From the NCBI RefSeq assembly GCF_000350225.1, contig NW_005179088.1, positions 110,628 to 174,627 on the forward strand: a DNA stretch of 64,000 bases, read 5' to 3'. Shown here in pieces: positions 31,146 to 42,384 of this stretch. A program made the position numbers and the translations under genes. Every line of letters starts with the position of its first letter. Positions within the stretch are counted from its first letter, which is position 1. This DNA comes from Chondrus crispus (lineage: Eukaryota > Rhodophyta > Florideophyceae > Gigartinales > Gigartinaceae). The notes below the pieces were generated by a model. It was given only the letters and a program-made list of their open reading frames with translations. It ran no database searches and was not told where the DNA came from.

Positions 31146-34091
31146 ATGCAACCTCGCCACCTGCTTCAGCCCGACTTCGCCGCCGCCGCTACCGTCGAGC
31201 AAGCTATCGCTGTTCTCCATCTGGGTGACGCCCGTCTTGTCGAAGCTGACCGCTACCTCGCAGGTCTCCGCGCCTCCTCAGCGGCATGGCCCGTTTGCTG
31301 TGCCATCTTACGCAACCCAGACAGCTCTCACGCTGCCCTCATGTTCGCCGCCAATACTATTCATGCAAGGACTAGAGCCGATTGGCTCACTTTTGCGAAC
31401 GAGGCTCACTTTTTGACCGCCTTCCATCTCGTCCTCGAGGGTCTGGAAAGGGCCAAGCACATTAGTTCTGCTGGCGCGGCCGCAACTTCCCCCGTTCACT
31501 TCTTCGGTAAGACCTCCGGCTTTTGCTTGAGTATGGCCCACACACCCAATTTGCGCGATGTTATGTGGGCTTCCTTGATATCTCAGCTGGGAAGTGACCA
31601 CGTCCTCAAATGCAATGCCCTTGCCGCCGCCGTCCAGGAAATCGACCATACGTCTGACAGTCACGTCGAGACTTACGCCGTTATGCGGGCATTTTGCCAG
31701 TCCAAGGCCCACGAGGTTCTTACCTCCCCCGTTGCCGTCTTGGCTTCGCTTGATGCCGCTCCCCTTTCGCCACACAAGCCAATGTCCATTCCGGATCTGC
31801 GCGCTGCGGTTTTGTGCTTGCACGCCTGGCAAAGGTATGCAGACCGAAATGCTATTGCTTCAGTGCTTTTAAAAGCAATTCGCGTGCCGCAGCTCGCGGA
31901 TGATGCCTCAGAGACACTGGCCGAAATGGTTGGCTATAGCGGCTCCAATATGCAGTTGCTCATGGGGACCTGCGATGGCCTACTGTCTACTTTTCAACAT
32001 GTACGCGGGTGTTCTGGCCAATCCACTGTGCATCACGCAATTGCCGAAGTTGTTAGCTCGCTTTCCGATGGCAATGCGGATGAACTCCTCGAGCAGGTGA
32101 ACACGAACAGCGTTTTGATAGTGGAAAAGGCTACACAACTGTTGACTTTGTGCCTGGAGTTGAGAGACGATGCATCGTTCTTTGCGTCTGTCCAAGGTTG
32201 GACAAGCTGGATCACGGCTGCTAACCTCGTGGAGCAAAACCAGGCACGGTTAGTATTGGAAAGAGTCGCCCATGTCGTGCGTCTAGTCGTGCAGAGAATC
32301 ACGTCGCTGCAGTTCATGGCCGATCTCACGGAATCTCACGGTCGGGGATGTCCCGAAACAAACGATGAGTTAGTTTGCGTCAGAGATTTGCTGCTTGAAT
32401 CCACAAAATGCATTGGTATTGGAGGATATGTCGAGGTCATTAAACCGTTTTTCGAGACTGACTGGAACGTATCGACTCGCTCCCTTTGCGCAGCTTTGTT
32501 CTCTGTGGCGGTAGCAGGCGAAATCGATGAAAGCGTGGGTTCGCAAAAGGAAGACAGGCATGTCGTGCTGGGCTTGCTCGGAAGGATATTAGATCTCATT
32601 GAGACGATCTCCGCAAACAGTCGTGAAGCAGGGAATGGATACGCATCAGTCAAGATTTTCGCGCTTTCTGCGATGTGTTCATTCGCTGAATTGCTTTCCG
32701 ATCAGGGTTCGGAAGCAGAGTTTCGCCGCGCATTACATTGCGCCGGAACAGGGATACTTGACCCACAGGTGAACGAGAAGTCATCAGAGTTTCTTTATGA
32801 GCTAGCAGATGCGCATCCAGAACGACTCAGGATGTTTTTAACTGACCTCCTTTCGTCAGGAACAAGAGCTTTATCGCAAATGTCTGATAAGGCAGCTCTC
32901 AATTGTGTCAGGGGCCTAGCAAAAGTGACTTCCGCCCTTGAAACGCGAGGTGAACGGCAAAAGGCCTTGAATATAATTCTCGAGGAACCATGCAAATATT
33001 TATTGTCGACACGCAATGAACAAGAAACATCTACGGTCGAACAAAAGGTATGTCGTTCGCTTGGATTAGTTGCAGCGGGTTTGCAAGAGGTGAACGATAA
33101 CGAGATTGCGATGAATGTATATTCTCGATTGCGAGGGACTATTTTTGAAATTGCAATTTCCCGATGTGGCAATGAGACCGTCTCAAGGGCAATCTGTCGT
33201 GTTCTAGAAGTTTGCGTCCTTCCAACACTTCTTGACGACGAGCAACCACGCCCAGCTGCCCTTGCTCATAATGAAGACACGCGTGGAATTCCAGCTTCAT
33301 CTGTCGGTTGTGGTCGAGCAGTGTTGGCAATGTCTTGCATGTCTTTGGCAGCAGAATGCTTTCGAAGGTCCGGTGAAGATGGTGAAACAGTATGGTTGTC
33401 GGCAGTGGCCGAGATTGCTCCCCATGTCGTCGAATTCCTTGATGGTGGTTGTGGTACCGAAGCGGAAGGTCGGGCCCTGGCCTGTTTGAGGATGTCGTTA
33501 GAGCACTCACTTGAAGGGTTGCAGTCATTCACAAATGGAAATTACGACTCTCGAAAAGATATGGCCGTAGAGTACTTTCGATTTGCAACCCGTCTGTTAT
33601 CTGCAGAATCAAGCGTGGCGGTCATCATTCAGAAAAGTTCGGGAAGTGCAGATGCTGGGTTGAAAGGTCTTCAGTGTAACGAAATCATAGTTGTGCGAGA
33701 AGCCCTTCTGTGGTGGAAGTCAGTGTTTGGGCCAGGACAAGGAGAGGTGGCCAGGGCTATCTTGGCTGGGGCGGGAGGTGCCGACAACATTGCGAGAGCC
33801 TTTGTCTGCGCGGCGAGGCATACGCGATGTGCTGGCGCAGTCGCGGATGCTCTTTTCGCATTGTGTAAATGGGTCGCTCAGGTTTCAGGCAATATCGATC
33901 CTGACAACGTTTTGCGAACTTGCCTCACAGCAGCCTTTGCAGCAGAAGGTGTAGCATCGCTCGGGCTTGATGTGAAGGTACGGGAAACGTTGTACCGCAG
34001 CTGTATTAGTGCGACTGGAAGTATGCGAGATTTCCGTCAAGCTTTACGAGAATTTGGGCGCGTCTATTCTCTGGCTCTCATCTCGAAATGA
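31146..34091 (+). CDS. Transportin-3/importin-13-like nuclear transport receptor
   Basis: 981 codons from the first in-frame ATG, no introns. The N-terminal ~110 residues match the importin-beta N-terminal pattern: EADRYLAGLRASSAAWPVCCAIL, then a helix with FAANTIHARTR, the site that contacts Ran-GTP in the family. An Xpo1-like helical region follows (~115-260) and then continuous alpha-helical HEAT-type repeats to the end. Length is close to TNPO3/Mtr10 and importin 13 (~920-960). Members carry SR-rich splicing factors or other cargo into or out of the nucleus. The gene is Ala/Leu-rich at the 5' end and drifts to lower GC at the 3' end. Assignment to the TNPO3/IPO13 group is from the N-terminal pattern; the exact orthologue is uncertain. 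Confidence 0.72.
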   Translation: MQPRHLLQPDFAAAATVEQAIAVLHLGDARLVEADRYLAGLRASSAAWPVCCAILRNPDSSHAALMFAANTIHARTRADWLTFANEAHFLTAFHLVLEGLERAKHISSAGAAATSPVHFFGKTSGFCLSMAHTPNLRDVMWASLISQLGSDHVLKCNALAAAVQEIDHTSDSHVETYAVMRAFCQSKAHEVLTSPVAVLASLDAAPLSPHKPMSIPDLRAAVLCLHAWQRYADRNAIASVLLKAIRVPQLADDASETLAEMVGYSGSNMQLLMGTCDGLLSTFQHVRGCSGQSTVHHAIAEVVSSLSDGNADELLEQVNTNSVLIVEKATQLLTLCLELRDDASFFASVQGWTSWITAANLVEQNQARLVLERVAHVVRLVVQRITSLQFMADLTESHGRGCPETNDELVCVRDLLLESTKCIGIGGYVEVIKPFFETDWNVSTRSLCAALFSVAVAGEIDESVGSQKEDRHVVLGLLGRILDLIETISANSREAGNGYASVKIFALSAMCSFAELLSDQGSEAEFRRALHCAGTGILDPQVNEKSSEFLYELADAHPERLRMFLTDLLSSGTRALSQMSDKAALNCVRGLAKVTSALETRGERQKALNIILEEPCKYLLSTRNEQETSTVEQKVCRSLGLVAAGLQEVNDNEIAMNVYSRLRGTIFEIAISRCGNETVSRAICRVLEVCVLPTLLDDEQPRPAALAHNEDTRGIPASSVGCGRAVLAMSCMSLAAECFRRSGEDGETVWLSAVAEIAPHVVEFLDGGCGTEAEGRALACLRMSLEHSLEGLQSFTNGNYDSRKDMAVEYFRFATRLLSAESSVAVIIQKSSGSADAGLKGLQCNEIIVVREALLWWKSVFGPGQGEVARAILAGAGGADNIARAFVCAARHTRCAGAVADALFALCKWVAQVSGNIDPDNVLRTCLTAAFAAEGVASLGLDVKVRETLYRSCISATGSMRDFRQALREFGRVYSLALISK

Positions 34092-37000
34092 GAACAACCT
34101 TACCTTCAATGTTAGGGCTGTCCGGAACCAGCCTGTTCAGCCAATCTGCTTTTTGACTGCGTTTCATAGAGATCCAGACGATGACCAGAATATCGCCGTG
34201 GTTTACCGCGGCACCATGGTTGGACTCCCTGCACCCACATTCTCAATGAATCATCGAGGCTACAAATAAACGGCCTGGAGAGACATAGAGCATACTTGTG
34301 GAATTTACTATGGAACCCAGGCTCGGAGAAATGCTCGACTTGAAGGGCTAACTGATATTGAAAATCTTACAAAGAAGCTAAGCCCTCTGAAGAAGACCCG
34401 CCTGCATTCAGAAGCATCTCCTCAGACTGCCAACATTGAATTGTCCGAAGAGCTTGTTAGAAGCAATCGAGCTCGAGGAAATGATCTGGAGAAGTGGAAG
34501 TGACACTTTGGAAGATAGTGCATCAATTTTGCTTCTTTACGCAGCCGAGGTTCCTAGATCGTTCGTTGTGTGCATTCCTTTCTAAATTCAGAGCTGCTCT
34601 TATGTTTGGATGCTTTCGGATGCGATTCGGATGCGATTCGGCTCTCAGGATCTGTGACGCCGCTTTTTTCCTCAGTCGAAGTTCCCTGCAATATCAATGG
34701 CGTCCGTTGTCCAGAGTTGGTTCACTTGGCAAAACTTTGGTTGCTATGATTTCGTCAAACACAGTCGAGGCTAAGTACGTTTTTGTGGCAAGGCGACGAA
34801 TCGTGGCATAGCGACTGTACTGCGACGAGTACTGAGCGAGCGCAATTCGGCAGTATTATCCGGCATCGATTGCAGGAGTGAATGCCATCGCCGTGATCCT
34901 GTGTGAAATGCCGTTCGGCACGGCGCACACATGTTGCCTTGTTCGTCATTTTAGAGTTGATGTTCTGACGCAACGCGTTACAGGTCTGTTGACGTCTATC
35001 GCACCTATTCACTTGGGGAATATAGTAAGTGTCGCCTTCAATGTGAAAGTTGATGGTATCATGCTTTAACGCTTGGCAGGGTATATATTCACCGTGCCAA
35101 GAGTTCATGCACTGACCTCTGTCAGTCTTTTGACTTGTGAAAGGCGGCCGAGTTTTTATTAGAAGGCCAGTGCAATCGCTATCCGCTCAGACACATGTCT
35201 GTGAAGAGCACAGCTTCGTACAAATTCTGCACAGTCCCCACGCGGATTTGGGGCTCTCGTGTGCCCATGCTGATGTCTGCTGAGAGGAGGAGGAAGTGAG
35301 GACGGTCCCGGGGTGGACCGGGTTGGATCAGAATTACCGCGGTTCGATCCGCAAAATGCGTCAATGACGGTGGGACAGAAAACGTATTACGCGCGGTAGG
35401 ATTCTCATAATGTACAGTACAATACTGTACCACATCTTTTATGATTACAGTAAGTAACGCAGTAGCGTGATGCAGAGCAATCAGCACGTGCCGCGCGATG
35501 TTTCGCCCCGATCCATGTTTTGATTCGAAAGAATGGACTCGCGCTGACATGAGGGTCGTGAGGAGTATGTTACAGCACAAGGTGCTATTCATCTCGGGGG
35601 CGCGGACTCCGTTAGACCGCACCGCTTCTTTGACTCTGCTCCCTTTTCTCGGAGTCCGACCGCACACATACTGACAGGCTGTCTCGAGCTCGTACAGAAT
35701 AAGTAAGGATAGACGACGCGGGCGTTGAGTAAAAGAGGGCAAGTTTCCGGATTCACAGACTAATTGCCTTTTATCATAACAATGAATGCCCTCGTGCTGT
35801 ATGGTCTCCTGTGTCGTATCCGTTTGTGAGCCGCGGTAACGTCAAGTGTCCCCGTGCACTTCCTAGATTCTTGGTCTTGTTAGATGTTCATTTTCGCTCT
35901 GCGACCACAAGAATGTTGGATGATGCAGTATGCCTGCCTTCATACGTCCTCCCCGGAATAAACAGTAGCATACTGTACTGTCGGAGGGTGTTGCTTTTTC
36001 CGCCGAAACCGCTTACGCCTACGAGGGCAGACTTGATCGAGCGGCATGGCGCAGCTGTGGCCCATACGGCGAGCCCCTTGTCAGGACAGTTCATAGTCAG
36101 CCCAACGGCTTGACTCTGAACCCTCCAGAGCCTTTACATTATACCACACTTTGCCCAATGAACAACCTTTATTCCTCGGCATTGCGAATGTGCTGAAGCA
36201 GCCCTTGACTCCGTTCCCAGCCAGCAAGTCTGTTTCGCCGCTTGCACGCCGTCGTCGAGGGTCCTCTCGGAGTTGCGCAAGGGATAATGGATAGTTTTTA
36301 TACCGCCTCGTCTTGGAGTCCTGCCCATCACTCAATATTTGCATCATTTACTCGCCTTTTTACTGGGCCTGTTCACAATTATGGAAACGGATCATTTCTA
36401 TTGATGCCATCTGAAACCTAGCGTGTTGTAGATTGGGGATCATGTCACAACCCCATCCGCCTCCCAAACCATTCTCGTCACAGGCTTACGGTACTTTTCT
36501 TCGTCACGTTAACCATAACCATTGTACGTTTCAATGACCACTGGTTGATTAGTCTGGAAATCCACGACGGTGCTCCCGCCCTACTTCGACTTTCAGCCCT
36601 GCGCTGTCTTTAGCCACACTATTTGTGCATCCAAGCAAAAACTTGAACGTGGTTCCGAACGGCTCTGGACTCGTGTCCGTGAAGGAATTCGCATATATGC
36701 AGCGCCTTGCTTTCTGCGGACATACTGTATATACCTAAGGACACGGCTTTCCCTCATGTCAAGAGCAATGAAATGCTCTTCCTGGTATGGCCGGCTAACA
36801 ATCGCAATAATTGCTTAACACCATGAAAAGTCCTCTCGTTAGCCGCAGAAGTGTATTTGCAGTACTGATCATCGAAAGTGTCATTCCAGCTGGATTTTCT
36901 AGTGCATTGCACGACTATGCACTAATTTTTTTTGCATTACTACAGTGGTATCGTGATCTTCATTTTTAACTGCCGGTGAACGTGGGAACCTAAGCAACGA

Positions 37001-38227
37001 GAAACTAGCATAACGTCTGCGTCGTGCCGAAGGCACCGTAGTGGAACGGGCACAGGCTCAGAATGAGGAGCCGAAGCTGCTTCATTTGAAAACCATAGAA
37101 AAGATCGTGTCAAAAGTACAAAGGGATTCTTATCTGGACCAGAACCACATCGTCAGAAGCATCTCAAAAGACTGCTGAGATGCCATAGTGCAATGCCGTT
37201 TAGCCGAGAAAAAAAGAATTACCTCCGAAATTCTTGTTGCCATCGAAGGACTTGTTATTCGGCTGTGTAACTAATGTCAATTGCGAAACTTGTCCTCTTC
37301 TTCTCTTTTCGACGAGACAGTGTCTCACTTTGGATGGCCCTCAAAATAGAAACAAAAAATCTTTGGAGCATAAAGTACATCGCCCCGATCTTCACTTTGA
37401 TGTAACGCAACGCTGATCGGTTTGGGAAAGCAAGACAGAATTTACCATTTATTTGACGTTAAATCGTGAGATATATATAGATGCTTTATTGCAGGAACTA
37501 CGAGCCTGAGTCATAAATGGAATAGAGCATATTTGTACATAGCAGTTGAAACACGGCTTCAACACAATCTAGCTACTCGAACTATAATCACAAGAACTAC
37601 TCGAAGAAAGGATTGCAGTGAAACGAAAAGAAGAGTTTATTTTGTCTAGCACTTTAGAGGCTTCCACATGTGTTCGTTCCAAGAAGTTTTAAGAATTAGT
37701 GGAATCCAGACCCCTTCGTCCAGCCTTCCACCCGTAAAAACGGCTCTTTCTAAGAGTACAAACTTATTTTGCGCAGAAGTAGAAGTTGATTATGTTTATA
37801 ATGAGGCCTTATGGTTTATTAGCTCGCGCCGGCAGTTTTAGTTCAGTCGTTAAAATTGTTTGTTCTACATAAGTGGTTGACTTGCGTATCGCGAAAGATG
37901 AAAATCACATAAATTTGTAGATCTGTAGAAATCCTTCACGCCTTGTATATTGGTATTTTGCACCGTCTCCAAGAGAAAAAGTGCATTGTGGCCTCCGTTG
38001 CCTATCCAGATGATACAGTAGAATTGCACAATGATTTGTTTCTATAAAAAAAGATTCGGGACCACTGTAAGTATCATTTTTGCAATTGTTGGAGATAGAA
38101 AGTCGATCGACACAACGTCTGTATACAGTATACTCCGTAGTACCTTGCTAGTTCCCTAGGATAATGTACAGTACCCTTGGGTACTGCAGTTTGGGCAAGT
38201 ATGGATTCGTCTCGATAATTATTCCAG
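34092..38227. other. Intergenic, no convincing gene
   Basis: About 4.1 kb of lower-GC DNA. A minus-strand frame at 35179-35742 (187 codons) and several shorter frames have unremarkable composition and no recognised motif. A GTAC-type palindrome cluster (TACAGTACCCTTGGGTACTG) lies at ~38165-38186, next to a TATACAGTATA palindrome at ~38121. Two A/G-rich stretches at ~34340-34500 and ~37060-37180 share short words but not a clear alignment. Confidence 0.45.
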
Positions 38228-38229
38228 TA

Positions 38230-38739
38230 CAGGGGGGGGGTCGCGATATAGTGCCATATTTGTTAGTGCCAGCTCCGATATAGTGCTACCCTTCTGCGGG
38301 TGGCACGAATTTTGAGCCAAAAACGAAGGGTCTCCAGGGAGGCGGTTGGATGGACATGTACTGCCCGAGAGCCGCTGCCGCCGCGGAAAGATATTATGCA
38401 GTTGCCAACTCGAATAGAGACTATGGCGGAAAAAGGCAGGGTCGATGATGCAATTGGACATCTGCAAAAGTGTAGGCTGGCATTTATGGCTGCGAAAAAG
38501 GAGGAAGTCAATGCAACGGCTCGGCAGCTACTAATAACAGAAATGCTTGATTTGACTTGAGTCTGTAGTGAAGATACAAAGCATGAGTGATGGCGCCCTG
38601 CGAGCGGTCTTTCTGAGCAGTGATGCAAGGAAGTGGCTGCAAAAAAGCCGTAAATCTCATTATCTAACAGTGCCTGGTTCGATATAGTGCTGTTTTCGGC
38701 CCACTGACACAGGGTAGCACTATATCACGACCCCCCCTG
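38230..38739. mobile_element. Non-autonomous TA-flanked DNA transposon (Tc1/mariner- or pogo-like MITE)
   Basis: A 510-bp unit begins CAGGGGGGGGGTCGCGATAT and ends with the near-perfect inverted copy, ATATCACGACCCCCCCTG. It is flanked on both sides by TA (38228-38229 and 38740-38741), the target duplication of Tc1/mariner superfamily elements. The 10-mer GATATAGTGC occurs four times: at 38245, 38277 and 38681 forward, and at 38717-38726 inverted. This is the arrangement of subterminal transposase sites. An 86-codon frame inside (38300-38560) starts with GTG, lacks a DDE core and may be non-coding or a relic. It would need a transposase in trans. Confidence 0.82.
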
Positions 38740-38741
38740 TA

Positions 38742-39415
38742 TGTTATTTTCTATTTGAATAAGGCACTGTATTGCATTACTGGATGTCCTGTGCCAGTAG
38801 CCTTAGAAGAGTCATTGAAGACATCTGGACCCCCAACATGAAGGCAAAGAGAACCAAAGGTCAATTCAAGCTTGTATAAGTGCGATGTGTCATTCATTTT
38901 CAAAGAGTATATTCTGCAAAAGAGTTGCTCGTTGCGCCATTGCTTCTCGTTGCTTTGAAAAAACTATTAGATGAAAGCTTCTACATGAGAAGCATTATAC
39001 TTAGATTATGGCCTGGGCTGGCTGGAAGTGAAGATGAACGACGGTATGAGGTTACAAGTTTCTCTTCTTTTGTGTCGATGACGGGTCGTCATGAGAGTTT
39101 ATTCACCATCGTATTCAGAGACAATATTTATACTGAAGATAGAGATGGTACCGACGTCTCACAACGGAGTTCAGCACCATGACAAACTTGCATAGAACAG
39201 CCAATACACCAAGATTAATACTGTAGAGTAATAGATTACGCAGAGCAACAATACGAAAAACATTACAAAGATAAGTCAGCAAATAGACAGTCTACATGCA
39301 GCCTTTCAGTTGCTGTTGCTGCTGTACTTGAGCACGCTTGACACAATCACTGTGTCATGCACAGAGGGTATCATCAACAGACGCCATCGTCAAGAGAGCA
39401 CCCTCGATACACATA
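38742..39415. other. Intergenic, no convincing gene
   Basis: Nothing recognised. A 100-codon frame at 38880-39182 starts with GTG and has no family signature. Confidence 0.4.
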
Positions 39416-39420
39416 CACAT
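39416..39420. repeat. Target-site duplication, left (CACAT)
   Basis: Identical to 43698-43702 on the other side of the LTR element; 5 bp is the usual Ty3/gypsy length. Confidence 0.9.
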
Positions 39421-39730
39421 TGTGGGGGAGATTTGGGGTACTGTACAGGGTACAGTACCCAGGAGTGGCCCCAGGACTAAAGCCTTCAAAAAGGTGATTT
39501 TGTTGGTTCGCGTGTACGCCAGGTGTACACGTGAACAATCTCCCTTTGAAGGGCGGCGGTCCTGTGGAGTGGAAGATGATGGCGGCCCCTCTATAAGAGA
39601 AAGGGGCGCGCCGCGACACACGGCAATGGGGGGGAACAACAACGACACCCGGACCGACCCCCCCTCTTGAAATAAACATCTCGCTTTTCTCTCTCCCCTA
39701 CGCGCGCAGCCCCCTTTTTAGCTGTCAACA
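39421..39730 (+). repeat. 5' LTR of the small gypsy element
   Basis: 310 bp, TG...CA ends. It contains a TATAAG box at 39592-39597, 5' of an A/G-rich stretch, and AATAAA at 39671-39676, giving a plausible U3-R layout. Near its start is the palindrome GTACTGTACAGGGTACAGTAC, which is partly duplicated in the other LTR (43402-43441). That duplication and a few indels are the main differences between the two LTRs. Confidence 0.95.
39592..39597 (+). promoter_or_regulatory. Candidate TATA box in the small gypsy LTR
   Basis: TATAAG between GC-rich blocks, about 135 bp before the gag ATG, with AATAAA ~75 bp downstream. The same motif is at 43558-43563 in the 3' LTR. Confidence 0.55.
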
Positions 39731-40431
39731 TGGTACTCTTGTGGAGGGGGGGCAAAGAAGACGGCTCCCTGTCACAGTTTGACGGGTCGAAGTCGGCCGA
39801 CGTCCACAAGTTCTTCTTCGTGTTCGAAAATGTTGCCACCTCTGGCAAGTCGGACGAAGAAAGGGTATCTGAACTCCTTCCCTACCTGGAGGGAGATGCA
39901 TTCGACTTCATTTATCAAGCCTCTGTCAAGAACGGAGATATCAGTGCAGAAGGCTCCGACTACCAGAAGGTCAAGAAGGCCTTGGTAGAGCGGTTAGCCA
40001 CGGTTGAATCACCTGGAGATGTGATTCGGGATGCCATGGCCGCTCGCCTTTCTTTCGGGGATCTCAGTGGGTCCCTTCGAAACTCGGACCGTCTCTACGA
40101 GAAGGCAAGATTCAACGACGAAGCGAAGTTCGGACTGCTTCGCAACGCCGTGATAGAACATCTCGAGTTGGCCCAGTTTGCCATCTATCGAGGTACGAAG
40201 ACCTACAAGGCCCTATTCGATGCAATCATGGACTTCTGGTCTGGTCGCTGCGCCTTTCAGGCGGCGGCGAACTCCTTGAGCAATCCGCGCTACCAGGGGT
40301 CAGAGAGCTCGCAAGATATGTATGAGCCGAGAGGGCAAGGTGGGTCAAAAAGGGTCATGATGCGTTCAAAAGCTCCCTTGTCTCGTCAAAAGCTCCCTTG
40401 TCTCCACTCGAGACGAAGGTTGACACTTTAG
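39730..40431 (+). pseudogene. Small gypsy gag, capsid part, frameshifted by a 20-bp duplication
   Basis: The ATG at 39730 uses the last base of the LTR. Residues ~15-185 have the helical retrotransposon-gag pattern (FFFVFENVAT, ELLPYLEGDAFDFIYQ, FGLLRNAVIEHLELAQF). At 40366-40385 a 20-bp sequence beginning TCAAAAGCTCCCTTG is repeated immediately at 40386-40405. This shifts the frame, so the gag frame ends spuriously at 40431 while the zinc-knuckle frame carries on. Gag would form the particle that packages element RNA. Confidence 0.85.
39731..39748 (+). other. Candidate primer-binding site overlapping the gag start
   Basis: The base after the LTR begins TGGTACTCTTGTGGAGGG. TGG is the complement of a tRNA CCA end, and there is no spacer. 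The last A of the LTR plus this TG forms the gag ATG. Confidence 0.55.
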
Positions 40432-40835
40432 CTGATCGACTAGCCGATATTTCCCTTATTATCAAGAAGAATCAGTCGAGGGATGACGCAACAGCATTCC
40501 GGCCCGCCCACGATCGTACTCGTTCTTATTGCAAACGACCGGGTCATGGCGCTAATAGATGCGATGCGAATCCGCATAGGGACACGAAATGCCCTGGCTG
40601 CGGAAAATTTGGTCATTCAGAAAGAAGCTGTTGGGCTCGAATTGGTCCACAGAGGGGAGGTAGCAGTGCCTACCTTCCTAAGAAGACCCAGACGGATATT
40701 GCCGTGTCGGGTACACGGACGGGCTCCGCAGGAAACCAGGTGAGTGTTGTGACGCACGACGACCACCCTGCTCATGAGAAGTTACTGGCATCAGTCAAGA
40801 GAAACGCCGATGGAGAGCCGGTGGCCAAGACGTGA
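40398..40835 (+). pseudogene. Small gypsy nucleocapsid with zinc knuckles
   Basis: This frame continues gag after the 20-bp duplication. It has a perfect CCHC knuckle, CPGCGKFGHSERSC, preceded by a degenerate one, CKRPGHGANRC, that lacks its first Cys. It ends at a TGA (40833-40835). The next codons stay open in the same frame for 22 codons up to the ATG at 40902 of the protease-RT frame, so gag and pol are one frame apart from this TGA: either a readthrough stop or a mutation. Confidence 0.85.
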
Positions 40836-42384
40836 AAGGATAGTGGCGGCGAGCCAATCCCGTCCCTTCTCAACTCGCGTAAGTACTGGACTCCAAACCA
40901 CATGAGGAATCCTCCTAAGCTCGGCCGTCGAACAAGAAAGAAGAGGACAAGTAAGAAGAACGCCGTTCAAGAGCACTCGGGGAAGTTCGATGTGGTTTCT
41001 TCCCTCGCAAACGCCCCCTCTGGTTTGACATTCGGTCAACTGATTCGAGGAGATGGCGACGAGGCCAAGAAAGAGATCCGTCGTTTGTTCAACAGTCGCC
41101 CTAGACGCCCCGTAGCTGCTTCGATCGGTACTTTGCCAAAACGTCTGAAAGTAGTTTCGGTACAAGTCTACGGGACAAAAATGAGAGCTTTGTTAGACTC
41201 AGGAGCTATCCCTAATGTTATGAATGCGTCTGTGGCATCGAAGCTCTCTCTGTCTCCAAAGCCCACCTCGACGAAGATTACGGTCGCCAATGGACAAAAG
41301 ACAACCTGCTTAGATTCCATCGAGGAAGTTCCTGTCACGTTCAATGGCGCTGTTACTGCACTCAACTTCTTGGTTGTTGAAGGATCCCCAGTTGATATCT
41401 TAATCGGGTATCCAACTCTCGAAGAACTTCAAGCCTGCATCGATCTAGATCACCAGTCTGTTAGAATGTTGATCGGAAACAAAACCGTGAAAATGAGTCT
41501 GGAGTTTGATCAAGTAAGTCCTATCGTCGCGGATTCGGAGACTGATAGTGAGGACTTCACTTCTGATGTCGAGTCGTTCGCCTCAGAAAACTCGTCGGAA
41601 GAAGAGACTTATTTGGTCGCCATCCTCGGCGATGAACCTTTCGAGCTAGACTTAACTCTGGACGGAGCGATCGGAGAAGATGAGGAAGTAGAATCACCTG
41701 ATTCGAATGTCATCAACAAGGCCGTGAAAATGCTTCGGGAAAAACTTGTGCATCTTGACAATGAAGCTCAAGCAGTCATCGAGACCGCCTTGATGGGTAA
41801 GAGTACCGTTGCTACATCCCTTGACGACCTTCGGCCTGCTGAAGTCCCAATCAAGCACCATTTAGAGTTAGATGATACTAATCCGATCTATCACTCGGCG
41901 AGGAGAATGGTTCCCTTGCATAACGAAATCGTTCGGAAAGAGCTGGACAAAATGCTGGAAGCAGGAGTCATCACGCCTTCCAGCGCCGCATGGTCCTTTC
42001 CAGTCGTCATCGTATCCAAAAATGATGGGAATCCACGCTTCTGTGTTGATTACCGTTCTCTGAACCAGAAGATGAAAGCAGACAGATGGCCTTTGCCGAA
42101 AATAGAAGAGATATTTGATGACTTGGAAGAAAGTGCGTACTTCACTTCTCTGGATTTGTTCAGTGGTTACTGGCAGATTCGGATGGCACAACAATGCAAA
42201 GAAATGACTACTTTTGTCTGTCGCTACGGGACGTATAAGTTCGAAGTCATGCCCTTTGAATTGATGAATGCGCCTTCGACATTTCAGAGAATGATGGATA
42301 CAATCTTTCGCAGAGTGCGGTTTGTGCGTGTGTACGTCGATGACGTTGTGGTGTTCTCTAAGACTATAGAAGAACATCTTCGGC
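40836..42384 (+). pseudogene. Small gypsy protease and truncated reverse transcriptase
   Basis: Same frame as the nucleocapsid; first ATG at 40902. The protease active site is ALLDSGAIPNVM (DSGA, Asp99 counted from that ATG). An acidic Ser/Glu linker follows (~210-270). RT runs from KMLEAGVITPSSAAWSFPV through FCVDYRSLN, FTSLDLFSGYWQ and MPFELMNAPSTFQRMMD to YVDDVVVFSK. Gly is Glu in the normally invariant MPFG box. Similarity ends right after IEEHL (~42384). The frame then reads unrelated sequence to a stop at 42437. Thumb, RNase H and integrase are missing, consistent with an internal deletion or recombination at ~42385. Confidence 0.9.

Noticed and set aside
35335-35355. tRNA-like T-arm (GGTTCGATCC)
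   Set aside because: The loop is one base short and no acceptor, D or anticodon arm can be folded around it.
35179-35742. 187-codon minus-strand frame
   Set aside because: No motif or biased composition; long frames of this size occur by chance in 64 kb.
34317-37240. Apparent similarity between A/G-rich stretches at ~34320-34500 and ~37020-37240
   Set aside because: Shared short words in low-complexity sequence; no continuous alignment.
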